Assembly: GCA_030455605.1 (NCBI GenBank)
Contig: JAKDPD010000008.1
Location: 1 to 55,252, forward strand
Length of the DNA: 55,252 nt
DNA from: Lactobacillus sp.
GTDB taxonomy: Bacteria; Bacillota; Bacilli; Lactobacillales; Lactobacillaceae
Direction: 5' to 3'
The notes beneath the pieces were generated by a model. It was not told where the DNA came from, did no database searches, and saw nothing but the letters and a program-made list of their open reading frames with translations. The position numbers and the translations under genes are program-made. Shown here piece by piece: positions 27,784 through 37,640 of this stretch (within the stretch, counting starts at the first letter, position 1; the number at the start of each line of letters is the position of its first letter).

Positions 27784-28470
27784 ATGCAAATAGCCATTGA
27801 TGGACCTGCTTCGGCAGGAAAAAGTACTGTTGCGAAAATTATTGCAAATAGGTTAGGGTATATTTATGTCGACACTGGTGCGATGTATCGTTCTTGTACC
27901 GTGATTGCTAAGCAAAATCAACTTGCGTTTAGTGATGAAGCTGGCATCTTGGCTGCGATTGATCATGACGGCATCGAGCTTAGATCTGAAGCAGGACAGC
28001 AAAAAGTGTATGTGGCAGGGCAGGATGTTACAAAAGAGATTAGAACCCCAAGTATTTCAGCTAATGTTTCTGAAGTTTCGGCACTACCAGGCGTTCGCAA
28101 AAAGATGGTTAGCTTGCAACGACAAATGGCGGGATCAATGGATATTGTGATGGATGGTCGCGATATTGGTACAACGGTGCTACCAACAGCAGAAGTTAAA
28201 ATCTTTTTAGTTGCGACTGCTCGCGCTCGCGCTGAGCGGCGCGTTTTGGATTTAAAAACGCAAGGGATTAAATCAACTAAAACAGTGGCTGAAATTGAAG
28301 CCGATATTGCTGCTCGTGATTATAAAGATAGTCATCGCCTTGTTTCCCCTTTACAAAAGGCGACTGATGCCATCGAAATTGACACTACTCATCTGTCGAT
28401 TGATGGAGTGGTTGATACAATTTTAGAAAAAATTACAACCGTCCAAAAAAAACTAGTAAAAAAGTCATAA
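27784..28470 (+). CDS. cmk: Cytidylate kinase
   Basis: Phosphorylates CMP and dCMP. The protein starts MQIAIDGPASAGKSTVAK, so the ATG at 27784 is fixed by the P-loop GPASAGKS at residues 7-14. YVDTGAMYR, DGRDIGT and the lid RARAERR follow. At 228 residues it has the family length. It has no ribosome site at normal spacing; the nearest SD is 32 bases upstream, beyond a hairpin. It precedes rpsA and der, the conserved cmk-rpsA-der order of Firmicutes. Confidence 0.97.
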   Translation: MQIAIDGPASAGKSTVAKIIANRLGYIYVDTGAMYRSCTVIAKQNQLAFSDEAGILAAIDHDGIELRSEAGQQKVYVAGQDVTKEIRTPSISANVSEVSALPGVRKKMVSLQRQMAGSMDIVMDGRDIGTTVLPTAEVKIFLVATARARAERRVLDLKTQGIKSTKTVAEIEADIAARDYKDSHRLVSPLQKATDAIEIDTTHLSIDGVVDTILEKITTVQKKLVKKS

Positions 28471-28528
28471 AATAGTAGCAAAAATTTGGGTTTTCATTTA
28501 AAATAGAGACTGATATCGGGAGGTACTT

Positions 28529-29734
28529 ATGTCAGAAAACAGTAATCAATTTTTAAATGCATTAAAAGAGATGCAGGGAGTTGAAGTCGGAGACATCGTT
28601 GACGTTGAAGTCTTAGATGTTGAAGATGGGCAACTTGATGTCGGTGTTAAAGATGCCGGGGTTGAAGGTGTTATTACCCACCGTGAATTCACTGCAGATC
28701 GTGGTGCAAACTTGGCCGACTTAGTTAAGTCAGGTGATACTTTCAAGGCTTTAGTATTACGTAGAGCCGGCGGTGACAAGGAGAACGGCGAGTTCTTCTT
28801 CTCCGTAACACGTTTGAAGGAACGTGAAGCCTTTGATAAACTTCAAAAAGACTTCGAAGCAGGAAATGCCATTGACGGTACGGTTACTTCAGCCGTACGT
28901 GGTGGTTTGCTAGTTAATGTTGGGACAAGAGGTTTCTTGCCTGCCTCATTAATTTCAAATCGTTACGTTTCAAATCTTAAGCCTTACATTGGTAAGACCA
29001 TGAAACTTAAGATTACTGAAATTGACGCTGCTAAGAATCGCTTAATCTTGTCACACAAAGATTTAGTAGAAGAAGAACGTGAAGAAGTCTTTGAAAAGGT
29101 TGCTTCACAATTGGTTGTTGGTGATGTCGTTGAAGGTAAGATTTCACGCTTGACTAACTTTGGTGCGTTTGTTGATGTTGGTGGTGTGGACGGCTTAGTT
29201 CATATTTCTGAGATTTCATACAAGCATGTTGACAAGCCAAGTGATGTTCTTGAAGCTGGTCAAGATGTTAAGGTTAAGGTCATTGGCATTGACAATGACA
29301 GACATCGTATCTCCCTGTCCATTAAGCAAACTGAACCATCACCATTCGAACAAGCAACGACTGATTTACATGAAGGCGATGTCTTTGAAGGTGAAGTAAA
29401 ATCATTAACTAACTTTGGTGCGTTTGTTGAAGTTGCCGATGGGATTCAAGGTTTAGTTCATGTTTCAGAAATTTCATACAAGCACGTTGACAAGCCAAGT
29501 GATGTATTGAAAGTTGGGCAAACCGTTAAAGTTAAGGTTTTGAATATTGAACCAAGTGAAAGAAGAATTTCACTTTCAATTAAGGCTACAGATGCTAACG
29601 CACAATCAGAGGCACCTCGTCAGCACCACCAAAACCGTAATAACAATGCTGTCGCTTCTAAGTACATGAGTAGCGATGACAATGGCTTTGCTTTAGGTGA
29701 TATTATTGGTGATCAATTAAAGGATCGTCAATAA
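28529..29734 (+). CDS. rpsA: 30S ribosomal protein S1 (four S1 domains)
   Basis: RNA-binding protein with four S1 OB-fold repeats, at about 18-90, 105-170, 190-260 and 275-345, then a polar tail (HHQNRNNNAVAS). It is the short Firmicutes form (401 residues; YpfD-like) rather than the six-domain proteobacterial S1, and may act in mRNA binding without being a fixed ribosome component. Domains three and four share nearly the same segment, LTNFGAFV and HVDKPSDVL. The ribosome site GGGAGG is strong. A terminator follows 12 bases after the stop. Confidence 0.95.
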   Translation: MSENSNQFLNALKEMQGVEVGDIVDVEVLDVEDGQLDVGVKDAGVEGVITHREFTADRGANLADLVKSGDTFKALVLRRAGGDKENGEFFFSVTRLKEREAFDKLQKDFEAGNAIDGTVTSAVRGGLLVNVGTRGFLPASLISNRYVSNLKPYIGKTMKLKITEIDAAKNRLILSHKDLVEEEREEVFEKVASQLVVGDVVEGKISRLTNFGAFVDVGGVDGLVHISEISYKHVDKPSDVLEAGQDVKVKVIGIDNDRHRISLSIKQTEPSPFEQATTDLHEGDVFEGEVKSLTNFGAFVEVADGIQGLVHVSEISYKHVDKPSDVLKVGQTVKVKVLNIEPSERRISLSIKATDANAQSEAPRQHHQNRNNNAVASKYMSSDDNGFALGDIIGDQLKDRQ

Positions 29735-29745
29735 GAGGTTTTACG

Positions 29746-29774
29746 AAAGAGCCGACTTTAAGGTCGGCTCTTTT
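29746..29774 (+). terminator. Terminator of rpsA
   Basis: Stem AAAGAGCCGAC/GTCGGCTCTTT, perfect 11 bp with a short loop and T run. Confidence 0.9.
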
Positions 29775-29797
29775 GTTTTTTAGAAGGAGGCTACGGA

Positions 29798-31108
29798 ATG
29801 ACTTTACCAGTGGTAGCAATTGTAGGGCGACCGAATGTCGGAAAGTCAACCCTGTTTAACCGCATTATCAATCAGCGCTTAGCCATCGTTGAAGACAAAC
29901 CAGGAGTAACTCGTGACCGTAATTATGCGCCAGCAACTTGGCTGGGACATCACTTTAACCTAATCGATACTGGTGGGATTACTTGGACTGACGGCAAGAT
30001 TGAAGAAGAGATTCGTGCACAGGCGGAGATTGCGATTGAAGAGGCGGATGTCATTGTGCTGTTGACTAGTGCCGAGAATCGGGTCACCGATTTAGATGAG
30101 CGAATTGCCCAACTACTTTATCGGACTAAAAAGTCGGTTATTTTGGCGGTCAATAAGGCTGATAATCCAGAGCAACGAACGGATATCTATGACTTTTATA
30201 GTTTAGGATTAGATGATCCAATTCCGATCTCATGTAGCCATGGGACTGGAATTGGGGATTTGTTAGATAAAATTGTTGAGCAATTTCCCACTGATCAAGA
30301 CCAAGTGGCACCTGATACGATTAGTTTCTCGGTAATTGGTCGTCCTAATGTTGGTAAATCATCGATTGTCAATCGTTTACTAGGTGAAAATCGCGTGATT
30401 GTGGCAGATGAAGAGGGGACTACCCGAGATGCCGTTGATACTCCGTTCATGAGCGAAGATGGCACAAAGTATCGGTTGATTGATACTGCTGGGATTCGTC
30501 GTCGCGGTAAAGTATACGAAAAGACTGAAAAGTATGCAGTCATGCGAGCTCAAAGTGCGATTGATCGCTCTGATGTGACCCTAATTGTACTGGATGCCAG
30601 TACCGGTATCCAAGAACAAGATAAACATGTTGCTGGTTATGCGCATGAAGCTGGTCGCGGTATTATTATCGTAGTCAATAAATGGGACTTACCACATAAA
30701 ACTGCTAACAGTGGCAAAGAATTTGAACAAGAAATTAGACAAGAATTTCAATATTTAGACTATGCACCTATTTTATTTGTCTCAGCTAAATCTGGTCAAA
30801 GAATAGACCAAATTCCTGCGTTAGTCGAACAAGTATACCATAATTCGAATCAACGGATTCAATCAAGTGTCTTAAATGATCTGTTAATTGAGGCTAGCAA
30901 ATTGGTTCCAGCGCCTATGGTTAGGGGAAAGCGACTACGTGTTTACTACATGACACAAGTCAAATCTAACCCGCCAACCTTTGTCGTATTTGTGAATGAT
31001 CCGGAATTAATGCATTTTTCATATCAACGATTTTTAATGAACCAATTGCGTGCTAATTTCGATTTTAAGGGAACACCGATTAAAATTATTGGTCGAAAGC
31101 GTAAATAA
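29798..31108 (+). CDS. der: Ribosome biogenesis GTPase Der (EngA)
   Basis: Essential double GTPase for 50S maturation. Two G domains are visible, each with the P-loop GRPNVGKS, near 8-15 and 181-188. They have separate DTGG/DTAG and NKAD/NKWD motifs. A KH-like C-terminal domain starts near 350 ([30 protein letters not shown]). The 436-residue length is standard. AAGGAGG sits seven bases before the ATG. No convincing terminator follows, only a weak hairpin near 31139-31165. Confidence 0.98.
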   Translation: MTLPVVAIVGRPNVGKSTLFNRIINQRLAIVEDKPGVTRDRNYAPATWLGHHFNLIDTGGITWTDGKIEEEIRAQAEIAIEEADVIVLLTSAENRVTDLDERIAQLLYRTKKSVILAVNKADNPEQRTDIYDFYSLGLDDPIPISCSHGTGIGDLLDKIVEQFPTDQDQVAPDTISFSVIGRPNVGKSSIVNRLLGENRVIVADEEGTTRDAVDTPFMSEDGTKYRLIDTAGIRRRGKVYEKTEKYAVMRAQSAIDRSDVTLIVLDASTGIQEQDKHVAGYAHEAGRGIIIVVNKWDLPHKTANSGKEFEQEIRQEFQYLDYAPILFVSAKSGQRIDQIPALVEQVYHNSNQRIQSSVLNDLLIEASKLVPAPMVRGKRLRVYYMTQVKSNPPTFVVFVNDPELMHFSYQRFLMNQLRANFDFKGTPIKIIGRKRK

Positions 31109-31172
31109 GTGCTTATAAAAAATAATGTTATTTAACGGAAAACCTTGTTACGGTGGGCTTTTTGTGATATTT

Positions 31173-31201
31173 TTGTTCTAGGAAACAAAGTTAGTTGTAA
31201 T
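31173..31201 (+). promoter_or_regulatory. Promoter of hup
   Basis: TTGTTC (31173-31178), a 17-base spacer and TGTAAT (31196-31201). It would give a leader of about 60 bases ending in the AGGAGGTGA ribosome site. Confidence 0.55.
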
Positions 31202-31268
31202 ATTTCTTCTCTGTTTCTCCAAAGGAAAAAACTTTGGATATTGATTCAAATTCAGGAGGTGAATCCAT

Positions 31269-31544
31269 ATGGCAAATAAAGCTGAGTTAGTTTCTGAAAT
31301 TGCTTCAAAGACTACGTTGACTAAGAAAGATATCGCTGCAACAGTTGATGCACTTTTCGAATCCATTCAAGATGATCTTGCAAAGGGTGAAAAGGTACAA
31401 TTGATTGGCTTCGGTACTTTCGAAGTACGTCATCGTGCAGCTCGTAAGGGTCGTAACCCACAAACTGGTGCTGAAATTGAAATTCCAGCCAGCGAAGTAC
31501 CTGCGTTTAAACCAGGTAAGGCTCTTAAGGACGCGGTTAAGTAA
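31269..31544 (+). CDS. hup: DNA-binding protein HU
   Basis: Nucleoid protein of 91 residues that bends and compacts DNA as a dimer. It starts [21 protein letters not shown] and carries the DNA-embracing arm [15 protein letters not shown] with the conserved Pro, preceded by [27 protein letters not shown] gives strong translation. It has its own promoter and terminator, so it is probably monocistronic, as in other lactobacilli. Confidence 0.98.
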   Translation: MANKAELVSEIASKTTLTKKDIAATVDALFESIQDDLAKGEKVQLIGFGTFEVRHRAARKGRNPQTGAEIEIPASEVPAFKPGKALKDAVK

Positions 31545-31575
31545 TCATTCATTACTTATTCACGAACATACTAGG

Positions 31576-31606
31576 AAGGCGTTGGTTAAGACCAGCGTCT
31601 TTTTGT
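31576..31606 (+). terminator. Terminator of hup
   Basis: AAGGCGTTGGT pairs with ACCAGCGTCTT (two G-T pairs), 5-base loop, T run. Confidence 0.85.
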
Positions 31607-31627
31607 TTTGATAAGCAAGAAGGTAGA

Positions 31628-32881
31628 ATGATGTCGTACTCAGAACAATTATTAGATGCGATTCAAGCACACCAATTTGATCGTAATCTGACTTTATTAA
31701 AACTCGCACTCGCAAATGACACTCCTGAAATTTTAGCCTCATTGGCTGATAATTTGGTTGATTTGGGTTTTACCGATTTAGCTAAAGCAGTTTACCGGGC
31801 TTTAATTGCCCAATATCCAGATGAAGATTTGTTTAAAGTCTATTTGGCCGAAATTCTCTTAAACGATGGTGCAGATGATGATGCACTGAGCTTGCTATAC
31901 GGCGTATCTAAAGCATCAGATGCTTATCTTGATAGTTTGCTTATACAAGCAGATTACTATCAAAATAACGGCCTAATTGAGCCTGCTAGGGCTAAACTAC
32001 TCGTAGCCCATAAAATGGCACCGGATGAAGATGCCATTAAGTTTGGTATGGCGGAATTGGATTTCATGTCTGGTGATTATGACGAGGCGCTGGGCTTATA
32101 CGAAGAACTTGTTAAGCGGCAAGCTAGCTTTGGCGAGGTCAATTTACATGAACGTCATTTTGAAACTTTGGCTAAACTAGGTCGTTACGAGGAAGCAGCG
32201 CAAGTTATTGCGGCCCACGAGACCGACTTAATTGATATTGATAGTCAATATCAAGCTGGCCTAGTTGAACTGGCAGCTGGTAAGACGGCTTTAGCACTCA
32301 AGTATTTGAATCAAGTACTGGTCCAAAGTCCTGATTATGTCGCTGCTTATCCTTTGTTAGCACAAGCTTATCAGCGTCAGCATGATTCTGAACAAGTTCT
32401 ACGGACTGCGCAAGCGGGTCTAGCATATAATGAGCTTGATGAGCTGCTATACCATTTAGGTGCCCAAGCTGCTAGCCAACTGGGTGAAACTGATACGGCA
32501 GTGCAACTTTTAACCCGTGGATTAAAAGTGAATCCGGATAATAGCCAATTACTGCTACAACTGTCTAACCTTTATATTCAAACGCATCAGTATCAAGCCA
32601 ATCTAGATTTGTTAAAGCCACTCGCTGACGACCAGATTGAGCCACGCTTGCGTTTTAATTTGGCACAGTCATATGAGGCACTAGATGACAGGAATCAAGC
32701 TAAGACAGCCTATCTGTTGGCTTATCAGAGATTGCAGGGTGATGCTGGCTTTTTGAAACGGATGATTTTGTTTTTCCGGACGTTAGCTGATACCCGTTCG
32801 TTAGTTCAGGAATTATTACGTAAGTATTTAAAGCTTGTGCCCACGGATGAAGCGATGTTAGCACTACAAGCTGAAGATTAA
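31628..32881 (+). CDS. Tetratricopeptide repeat protein (YpiA-like)
   Basis: A 417-residue soluble helical-repeat protein with no signal peptide or membrane segment. Several TPR units are visible, for example AVYRALIAQYPDEDLFKVYLAE, ALKYLNQVLVQSPDYVAAYPLLAQAY and AVQLLTRGLKVNPDNSQLLLQLSNLY. The position between hup and cca matches ypiA-type genes in Firmicutes. Function unknown; TPR proteins usually act as scaffolds. The start is ATG at 31628 or 31631, behind AGAAGGTAG. Confidence 0.88.
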   Translation: MMSYSEQLLDAIQAHQFDRNLTLLKLALANDTPEILASLADNLVDLGFTDLAKAVYRALIAQYPDEDLFKVYLAEILLNDGADDDALSLLYGVSKASDAYLDSLLIQADYYQNNGLIEPARAKLLVAHKMAPDEDAIKFGMAELDFMSGDYDEALGLYEELVKRQASFGEVNLHERHFETLAKLGRYEEAAQVIAAHETDLIDIDSQYQAGLVELAAGKTALALKYLNQVLVQSPDYVAAYPLLAQAYQRQHDSEQVLRTAQAGLAYNELDELLYHLGAQAASQLGETDTAVQLLTRGLKVNPDNSQLLLQLSNLYIQTHQYQANLDLLKPLADDQIEPRLRFNLAQSYEALDDRNQAKTAYLLAYQRLQGDAGFLKRMILFFRTLADTRSLVQELLRKYLKLVPTDEAMLALQAED

Positions 32882-32888
32882 GTTAACT

Positions 32889-32924
32889 AAAAAAACGCCT
32901 AACCGATTGGTTACGCGTTTTTTT
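32889..32924. terminator. Bidirectional terminator
   Basis: AAAAAACGC and GCGTTTTTTT flank an inner AACC/GGTT pair. It separates the TPR gene from the convergent permease gene. Confidence 0.85.
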
Positions 32925-32935
32925 AATCGTCCAAG

Positions 32936-34366
32936 TTAAGCGTTACGCCGTTGATGTTTGGCAATCAGGGGCAAGATAATCCCAAGACCAATCATAAACA
33001 ACGGTTCTACAATATTTAAAATCAACATGTGCCACCAGGTGGTGGAGCCAAATTTGGCATCGATTGGTAAAATTCCAAAGGTGGCGGCCATAATCGTTAA
33101 GAGGAAACACCACCAACCGACAATTAATGCCAATTTTTGATTTTTAAGGTAAACATAGTGTGAGGGAAATTGTTCGGGAGCTTGACGGACCTTGATAAAA
33201 GCCCAGAAGATTAAACTCGTGACGTATGGTGAGATGATGCCGTTTAGATTGAGTAGTTGATTAAAAATATCGTTCATTGTCGGTAACGTGGCACTCAAGA
33301 CCAGAATAACCGTACAGATAAAAGTCGTTAACCAATAACCGTTAATGGGTAAACCATTTTTATCAGTCTTGGTTAATTGTCGTGGTAGATAATGCTTGGC
33401 CGTATCACTTAAAAAGATCCGGGCCCCACCGTCAACTAGGACGGCTAATTGCGCCAGCATATAAAAGGCTTGGGTCACAATAAATAAGTATAAGAATAAT
33501 TTTCCTAGTCCAAATTCATGTCCCATCGCTTGGAAGGCATAGTAAGAACCATTCATTTTTAAATCGTGTGGTAGGTGATGCGCGTTGAAAAAGACGCCTA
33601 GGGCAAAGGAGCCAAAGATGGTTAAAAAGCCAGTCATGATGACCAATAAGTACATTGCTTTAGGAAAATCGCGCTTGCCATTTTTCATTTCTTTAACGTA
33701 AGGGGCGACAAATTCAGAGCCGTTCATCGCAAAAATCAGGAGTCCTAGCGACATTAAAAAGCGCATGTCGAATTTAGGAATAAAACTTGTGAACTGGAAC
33801 GGATGACTTTGAACTTGCCCGCCGCGGCCTAAGTAAGTAAAGGTCATGATGACAAATAAAATGGTGATAATAAACATCGCACCACCACCCAGAATGGATA
33901 GTACTTGGAGCGAATTGGAAAAGTGATGTTGTAAGAAAATAAAAATAATGAAAATCACGGCAGTGAGGAGGGCAAACATTTGGTTACTCATCTTGCTCTC
34001 CATCGAATTATCACCGTTAATTAGCCAACCGAGCGCGACCACCGTCGAATTAGCGACATCAACCAGATAGGGTAGTGAAACGACCCAATAAGCCCAGGCG
34101 GCAATATAGCCCATACGGTCGCCACTAGTCTGTCTAATCCAGCTTGAGAGCCCACCACCCTCGTTTGAAAAAGTGGATCCTAAATGTCCCACAATTAGTT
34201 CATAGGGCACAACAAATAAAATTAAAAGTAGAATCCAATCACCGACGACTTGTAAGCCTTGGTTTTGAAAATTATAAATAATGTCATCAAAGCCAATGAC
34301 GGTGACAAAGTCCATTAGCGCTATGACTGGCCAGCTAATCGTCGACCGCTTAGTATCTTCAATCAT
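32936..34366 (-). CDS. APC-superfamily amino acid permease
   Basis: Secondary transporter with about twelve membrane segments in 476 residues. The start is the ATG at 34366, behind GGAGG ten bases upstream; an upstream extension to 34408 would lie in the leader. The N-terminal part (ISWPVIALMDFVTVIGFDDI, then GHLGSTFSNEGGGLSSWIRQTSG) fits the amino acid-polyamine-organocation family and resembles YjeM/glutamate:GABA-type members. The substrate is not predictable. It has its own extended -10 promoter and shares a terminator with the TPR gene. Confidence 0.88.
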   Translation of the reverse strand: MIEDTKRSTISWPVIALMDFVTVIGFDDIIYNFQNQGLQVVGDWILLLILFVVPYELIVGHLGSTFSNEGGGLSSWIRQTSGDRMGYIAAWAYWVVSLPYLVDVANSTVVALGWLINGDNSMESKMSNQMFALLTAVIFIIFIFLQHHFSNSLQVLSILGGGAMFIITILFVIMTFTYLGRGGQVQSHPFQFTSFIPKFDMRFLMSLGLLIFAMNGSEFVAPYVKEMKNGKRDFPKAMYLLVIMTGFLTIFGSFALGVFFNAHHLPHDLKMNGSYYAFQAMGHEFGLGKLFLYLFIVTQAFYMLAQLAVLVDGGARIFLSDTAKHYLPRQLTKTDKNGLPINGYWLTTFICTVILVLSATLPTMNDIFNQLLNLNGIISPYVTSLIFWAFIKVRQAPEQFPSHYVYLKNQKLALIVGWWCFLLTIMAATFGILPIDAKFGSTTWWHMLILNIVEPLFMIGLGIILPLIAKHQRRNA

Positions 34367-34407
34367 GTTTTTGATTCCTCCGCATGTAAGTAGTAGAAAG
34401 TGTTTCA

Positions 34408-34416
34408 ATTATAGCA
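34408..34416 (-). promoter_or_regulatory. Extended -10 of the permease gene
   Basis: Minus strand TGCTATAAT, a perfect extended -10. It lies about 40 bases before the start codon. No good -35. Confidence 0.55.
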
Positions 34417-34458
34417 CCTGAAATCACAAAATCGTAACGGAGACAAAAACTAAGTATC

Positions 34459-34490
34459 AAAAAAGCGCCCGGCTAATTAGTCGGACGCTC
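34459..34490 (-). terminator. Terminator of the aldo/keto reductase gene
   Basis: On the minus strand AGCGtCCG pairs with CGGgCGCT (one G-T pair), followed by TTTTTTG. Confidence 0.8.
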
Positions 34491-34497
34491 TGGTTGA

Positions 34498-35328
34498 TTA
34501 GAATTCTTGATGACTATGTGGATCATATTTAGGATTGCGGCCATCTTCCTTGTCTAAGGCAGTAATTGCTTTGACTTCTTCAGGACTAAGCACGAAGTCA
34601 AAAATATCAATATTGCTGAGTTGGTGAGCACTTTGGCTGGCCTTTGGAATTGGCACCACGCGTAATTGAATTTCCCAGCGCAAGATAATTTGTGCTGGTG
34701 ACTTGCCATACTTTTCTGCTAATTGCTGAATAACTGGTTCTTTAAAGGCAGCACCAGCGCGCATTAAAGGACTCCAAGCTTGGGTTAAAATTTGATGGTC
34801 AGCGTTATAATTTCTAACCGCCTGACTTGACCAATAAGGGTGCAATTCAACTTGGTTAACTGCTGGTGTGACGCCTGTTTCTGCAATGAGGCGATCAATA
34901 TGTTCTGGTTCGAAATTAGAGACCCCAATTGAACGAACTAAGCCAAATTTTTGCGCATCAATTAGGGCTTGCCAAGCTTCAACATAGTGATCTTCCAGTG
35001 GGTTAGGCCAATGGATTAGATAAAGGTCGAAGTAATCTAATCCGGCCGTAAATAGACTTTCTTGAATTTGGGTAATGGCCTCACGATAATGATGATGCCT
35101 GCCCGGAAGTTTCGAGGTGATAAACAAATCACCCCGTGAGTGACCACTTATCCGAACAGCAGCCCCAACGGTACCTTCATTTTCATAGCGGCAAGCCGAA
35201 TCAATCATGCGATAACCATTATTAATCGCAGTACTGATTGCAAAGGCGCCGCTGCGACCTTTTAACGGGTATGTGCCGAAGCCAATTTCGGGTATACGAT
35301 TGCCATCATTTAAATCAAAATAATCCAT
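34498..35328 (-). CDS. Aldo/keto reductase
   Basis: NADPH-dependent carbonyl reductase of the (beta/alpha)8 fold, 276 residues. The catalytic tetrad is visible: Asp in MIDSAC, Tyr in RYENEGTVG, Lys in FITSKLPG and His in LIHWPNP. The cofactor segment PIPKASQSAHQLSN is in the C-terminal third. It resembles 2,5-diketo-gluconate reductase-type enzymes; the natural substrate is unknown. The start has AAGGAGGC ribosome site. It has its own promoter and terminator. Confidence 0.93.
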   Translation of the reverse strand: MDYFDLNDGNRIPEIGFGTYPLKGRSGAFAISTAINNGYRMIDSACRYENEGTVGAAVRISGHSRGDLFITSKLPGRHHHYREAITQIQESLFTAGLDYFDLYLIHWPNPLEDHYVEAWQALIDAQKFGLVRSIGVSNFEPEHIDRLIAETGVTPAVNQVELHPYWSSQAVRNYNADHQILTQAWSPLMRAGAAFKEPVIQQLAEKYGKSPAQIILRWEIQLRVVPIPKASQSAHQLSNIDIFDFVLSPEEVKAITALDKEDGRNPKYDPHSHQEF

Positions 35329-35364
35329 AGGATGCCTCCTTGTAGTGGTTATAATAACAATTTA

Positions 35365-35373
35365 ATTATAGCA
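35365..35373 (-). promoter_or_regulatory. Extended -10 of the aldo/keto reductase gene
   Basis: Minus strand TGCTATAAT, about 37 bases before the start codon; identical to the extended -10 of the permease gene. No convincing -35. Confidence 0.55.
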
Positions 35374-35404
35374 GTTGCCCTGCTTAGCTGGGTAAACATT
35401 GGCT

Positions 35405-35442
35405 CAAAAAAACCGTAGCCATCACTAAAGTGGCCGCGGGTA
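35405..35442 (-). terminator. Terminator of the YitT gene
   Basis: On the minus strand CCG..GGCCA pairs with TGGC..CGG and is followed by TTTTTTT. Confidence 0.75.
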
Positions 35443-35448
35443 ATACCT

Positions 35449-36339
35449 TTATTTTCTAAATATTGGGCGATGTTTCGGTCGTTTTCCGTAACTGAACCCT
35501 TCGCCTAAGGCTTCATGTACTTGAATAATTGAAATAAAAGCATGCTCATCTTCATGGTGAACAATCTGCTTCAGCATTGGGATTTCTCGCGGTGAGACAA
35601 TCACATAAATAATGCGTTTGTCATCTTGTTTGTAGCCACCTAAACCTTTAAGGTAAGTGAGGCCACGATCCATTTTAAGGTCAATCATTTTACCAATCGA
35701 CTCATAGGCATCCGAAATAATCAGGACGCCGCGAGCCGAGTAAGCACCTTGTTGGACCCAATCCATGACACGTGATAGCAGGAAAGAAGCAATCAGGGTG
35801 TACATCATGTGCTTGATATCTAGATAAGTTAGCGAGAAGAGGAGAACAATGGCATCTACTGCTAGTAAAATTTGACCGGAAGAAATGCCTAACTCGATTT
35901 GTCCAATTCGAGCCAAAATATCAGAGCCACCACTCGTCCCATTGAACCGAAAGACAATTCCTAGTCCTAGTCCTGACAGGCTACCAGCCAAGATGGCACT
36001 TAGAAAGAGGTCGTGCTCAAGGTTGAATTGTTCTATAATAGACAGTGTGTGCCAGAAGGATAAGAAGAATGATAGGCAGATAATGCCCCAGATGGTGTAA
36101 ATCAGTGATCGCTTACTTAAAAAATGTAGGCCGAGCAATAGTAATGGGACGTTTAAAATTAAGGTTGATAATCCCATGTTAATATTCCAGAAGTGTCTTA
36201 AGATTAAACTCACACCACTGATACCACCGTCAGCCAAGCGGTTGGGGGCGGAAATCATGTCAAGACTTAAAGCATAGATGGCACAGCCAATGGCAATCAT
36301 GCTTAATTCGATGATCGTTGAACGTTTTAATTTAGGCAT
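35449..36339 (-). CDS. YitT family membrane protein
   Basis: A 296-residue protein with five to six membrane segments in the first 190 residues (SMIAIGCAIYALSLDMI, LIYTIWGIICLSFFLSF and others), including GGISGVSLILRHF and FNGTSGGSDILARI motifs. The C-terminal DUF2179 cytosolic domain (RGLTYLKGLGGYKQDDKRIIYVIVSPREI) follows. This is the standard YitT layout. Function is unknown; proposed transport roles are not proven. The ribosome site is AAAGGAGAC. It is divergent from cca. Confidence 0.9.
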   Translation of the reverse strand: MPKLKRSTIIELSMIAIGCAIYALSLDMISAPNRLADGGISGVSLILRHFWNINMGLSTLILNVPLLLLGLHFLSKRSLIYTIWGIICLSFFLSFWHTLSIIEQFNLEHDLFLSAILAGSLSGLGLGIVFRFNGTSGGSDILARIGQIELGISSGQILLAVDAIVLLFSLTYLDIKHMMYTLIASFLLSRVMDWVQQGAYSARGVLIISDAYESIGKMIDLKMDRGLTYLKGLGGYKQDDKRIIYVIVSPREIPMLKQIVHHEDEHAFISIIQVHEALGEGFSYGKRPKHRPIFRK

Positions 36340-36437
36340 ATTGTCTCCTTTGAAAATAAATCATAATATCTAAACTAACACATTTAGGAATTGATGACAC
36401 GACTAAAACCGTGGAAGTCAATAAGTTGAAAGAAATA

Positions 36438-37640
36438 ATGACTATTAAAGAATTACCAAAGATTTTTTTATTAGCGATGCCCGTTTTGAAAGCAATCGAA
36501 CAGGCCGGCTTTGAAGCCTACTTTGTCGGTGGCGCTGTGCGTGATGTGCTACTTGGACACCATATCCATGATATTGATATTGCAACGAGTGCGTATCCCG
36601 AAGAAGTTAAAGCCCTCTTTGATAAAACCATTGATACCGGCTTGCAACATGGCACAGTCACGGTATTATATGAAGGCGAAAGTTACGAGATTACGACCTT
36701 TCGGACCGAATCCGGGTATCAAGACTTTCGTAGACCTGATAAAGTCACGTTTGTGCAAAATTTAGATGAAGATTTGAAGCGGCGTGATTTCACCATTAAT
36801 GCACTGGCAATGAATACGCGGGGAGAAGTCATTGATTTATTTAATGGCTTAGACGATTTAAAACACCATGTGATTCGAGCAGTTGGCGATCCGGAGCAAC
36901 GGTTTCACGAAGATGCATTACGGATGTTAAGAGCAGTACGTTTCATGAGTCAATTGAAATTTACCATTGAAGCGCGGACTAAGCAAGCAATTTTAGATCA
37001 CCATCAATTGCTCCACAAAATTTCAATTGAGCGAATCCGCGAAGAATTCGTCAAGATGGGGTTAGGGCCAGATTCACGTGCCGCTTTTGCCGTCTTTATT
37101 GCGACCAAATTAGTTGAGGCATGTCCTGATTTTGCAGGGCAAAGTGATCATTTAGCAGTATATCCGCAGCTAGAATATAGTCCGGATATTGAAACGAGCT
37201 TTTGGACGATTATTGTCTTATTGTTGAAATTGCCGAGTGACCGAATTCTCACTTTTATGCGTGATTGGAAAAATTCTAATGCGATGGCACATGCGGTCAA
37301 TCAAGTCGTCAACTGCTTTGATGTTATTACTGACCACACGCCTAGCAATCTTGAGTTGTTTAGGGCGGGGAAGGTTGCCTTAATTAATGCCATTGATGTG
37401 GCTCGTATTTTAGGTGAACCGGTTGACGCCAAAGTACTGGTTGATCGCTATACGGCGCTACCTATTAAGAGCCAAAAGGAACTGGCCATTGATGGCAGCT
37501 ACCTAGTTGCACATGGCATGCGTCCTGGTCCTGGTTTAGGGGAATTACTAATGCAATTAACTGCTGCTGTAATTGATGGCAAGGTGGCTAATACGCCGGA
37601 AGCCATTGGAAAATTAGCAGATGAAATCGTTTTGGCATAA
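36438..37640 (+). CDS. cca: CCA tRNA nucleotidyltransferase
   Basis: Adds or repairs the 3' CCA end of tRNA. The class II signatures GGAVRD and HDIDIATSA are present, followed by [31 protein letters not shown] and ERIREE. With the ATG at 36438 it has 400 residues, the Firmicutes length. A GTG at 36411 is in frame but has no ribosome site; the chosen start has only a weak one (TTGAAAG). A strong bidirectional terminator follows. Confidence 0.96.
   Translation: MTIKELPKIFLLAMPVLKAIEQAGFEAYFVGGAVRDVLLGHHIHDIDIATSAYPEEVKALFDKTIDTGLQHGTVTVLYEGESYEITTFRTESGYQDFRRPDKVTFVQNLDEDLKRRDFTINALAMNTRGEVIDLFNGLDDLKHHVIRAVGDPEQRFHEDALRMLRAVRFMSQLKFTIEARTKQAILDHHQLLHKISIERIREEFVKMGLGPDSRAAFAVFIATKLVEACPDFAGQSDHLAVYPQLEYSPDIETSFWTIIVLLLKLPSDRILTFMRDWKNSNAMAHAVNQVVNCFDVITDHTPSNLELFRAGKVALINAIDVARILGEPVDAKVLVDRYTALPIKSQKELAIDGSYLVAHGMRPGPGLGELLMQLTAAVIDGKVANTPEAIGKLADEIVLA

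Noticed and set aside
31139-31165. Terminator after der
   Set aside because: AAAACC/GGT with CTTTTT is too short and mismatched to call.
32936-36339. Minus-strand block of permease, aldo/keto reductase and YitT as a mobile island
   Set aside because: Each gene has its own promoter and terminator, base composition looks like the surroundings, and no repeats, transposase or integrase adjoin.
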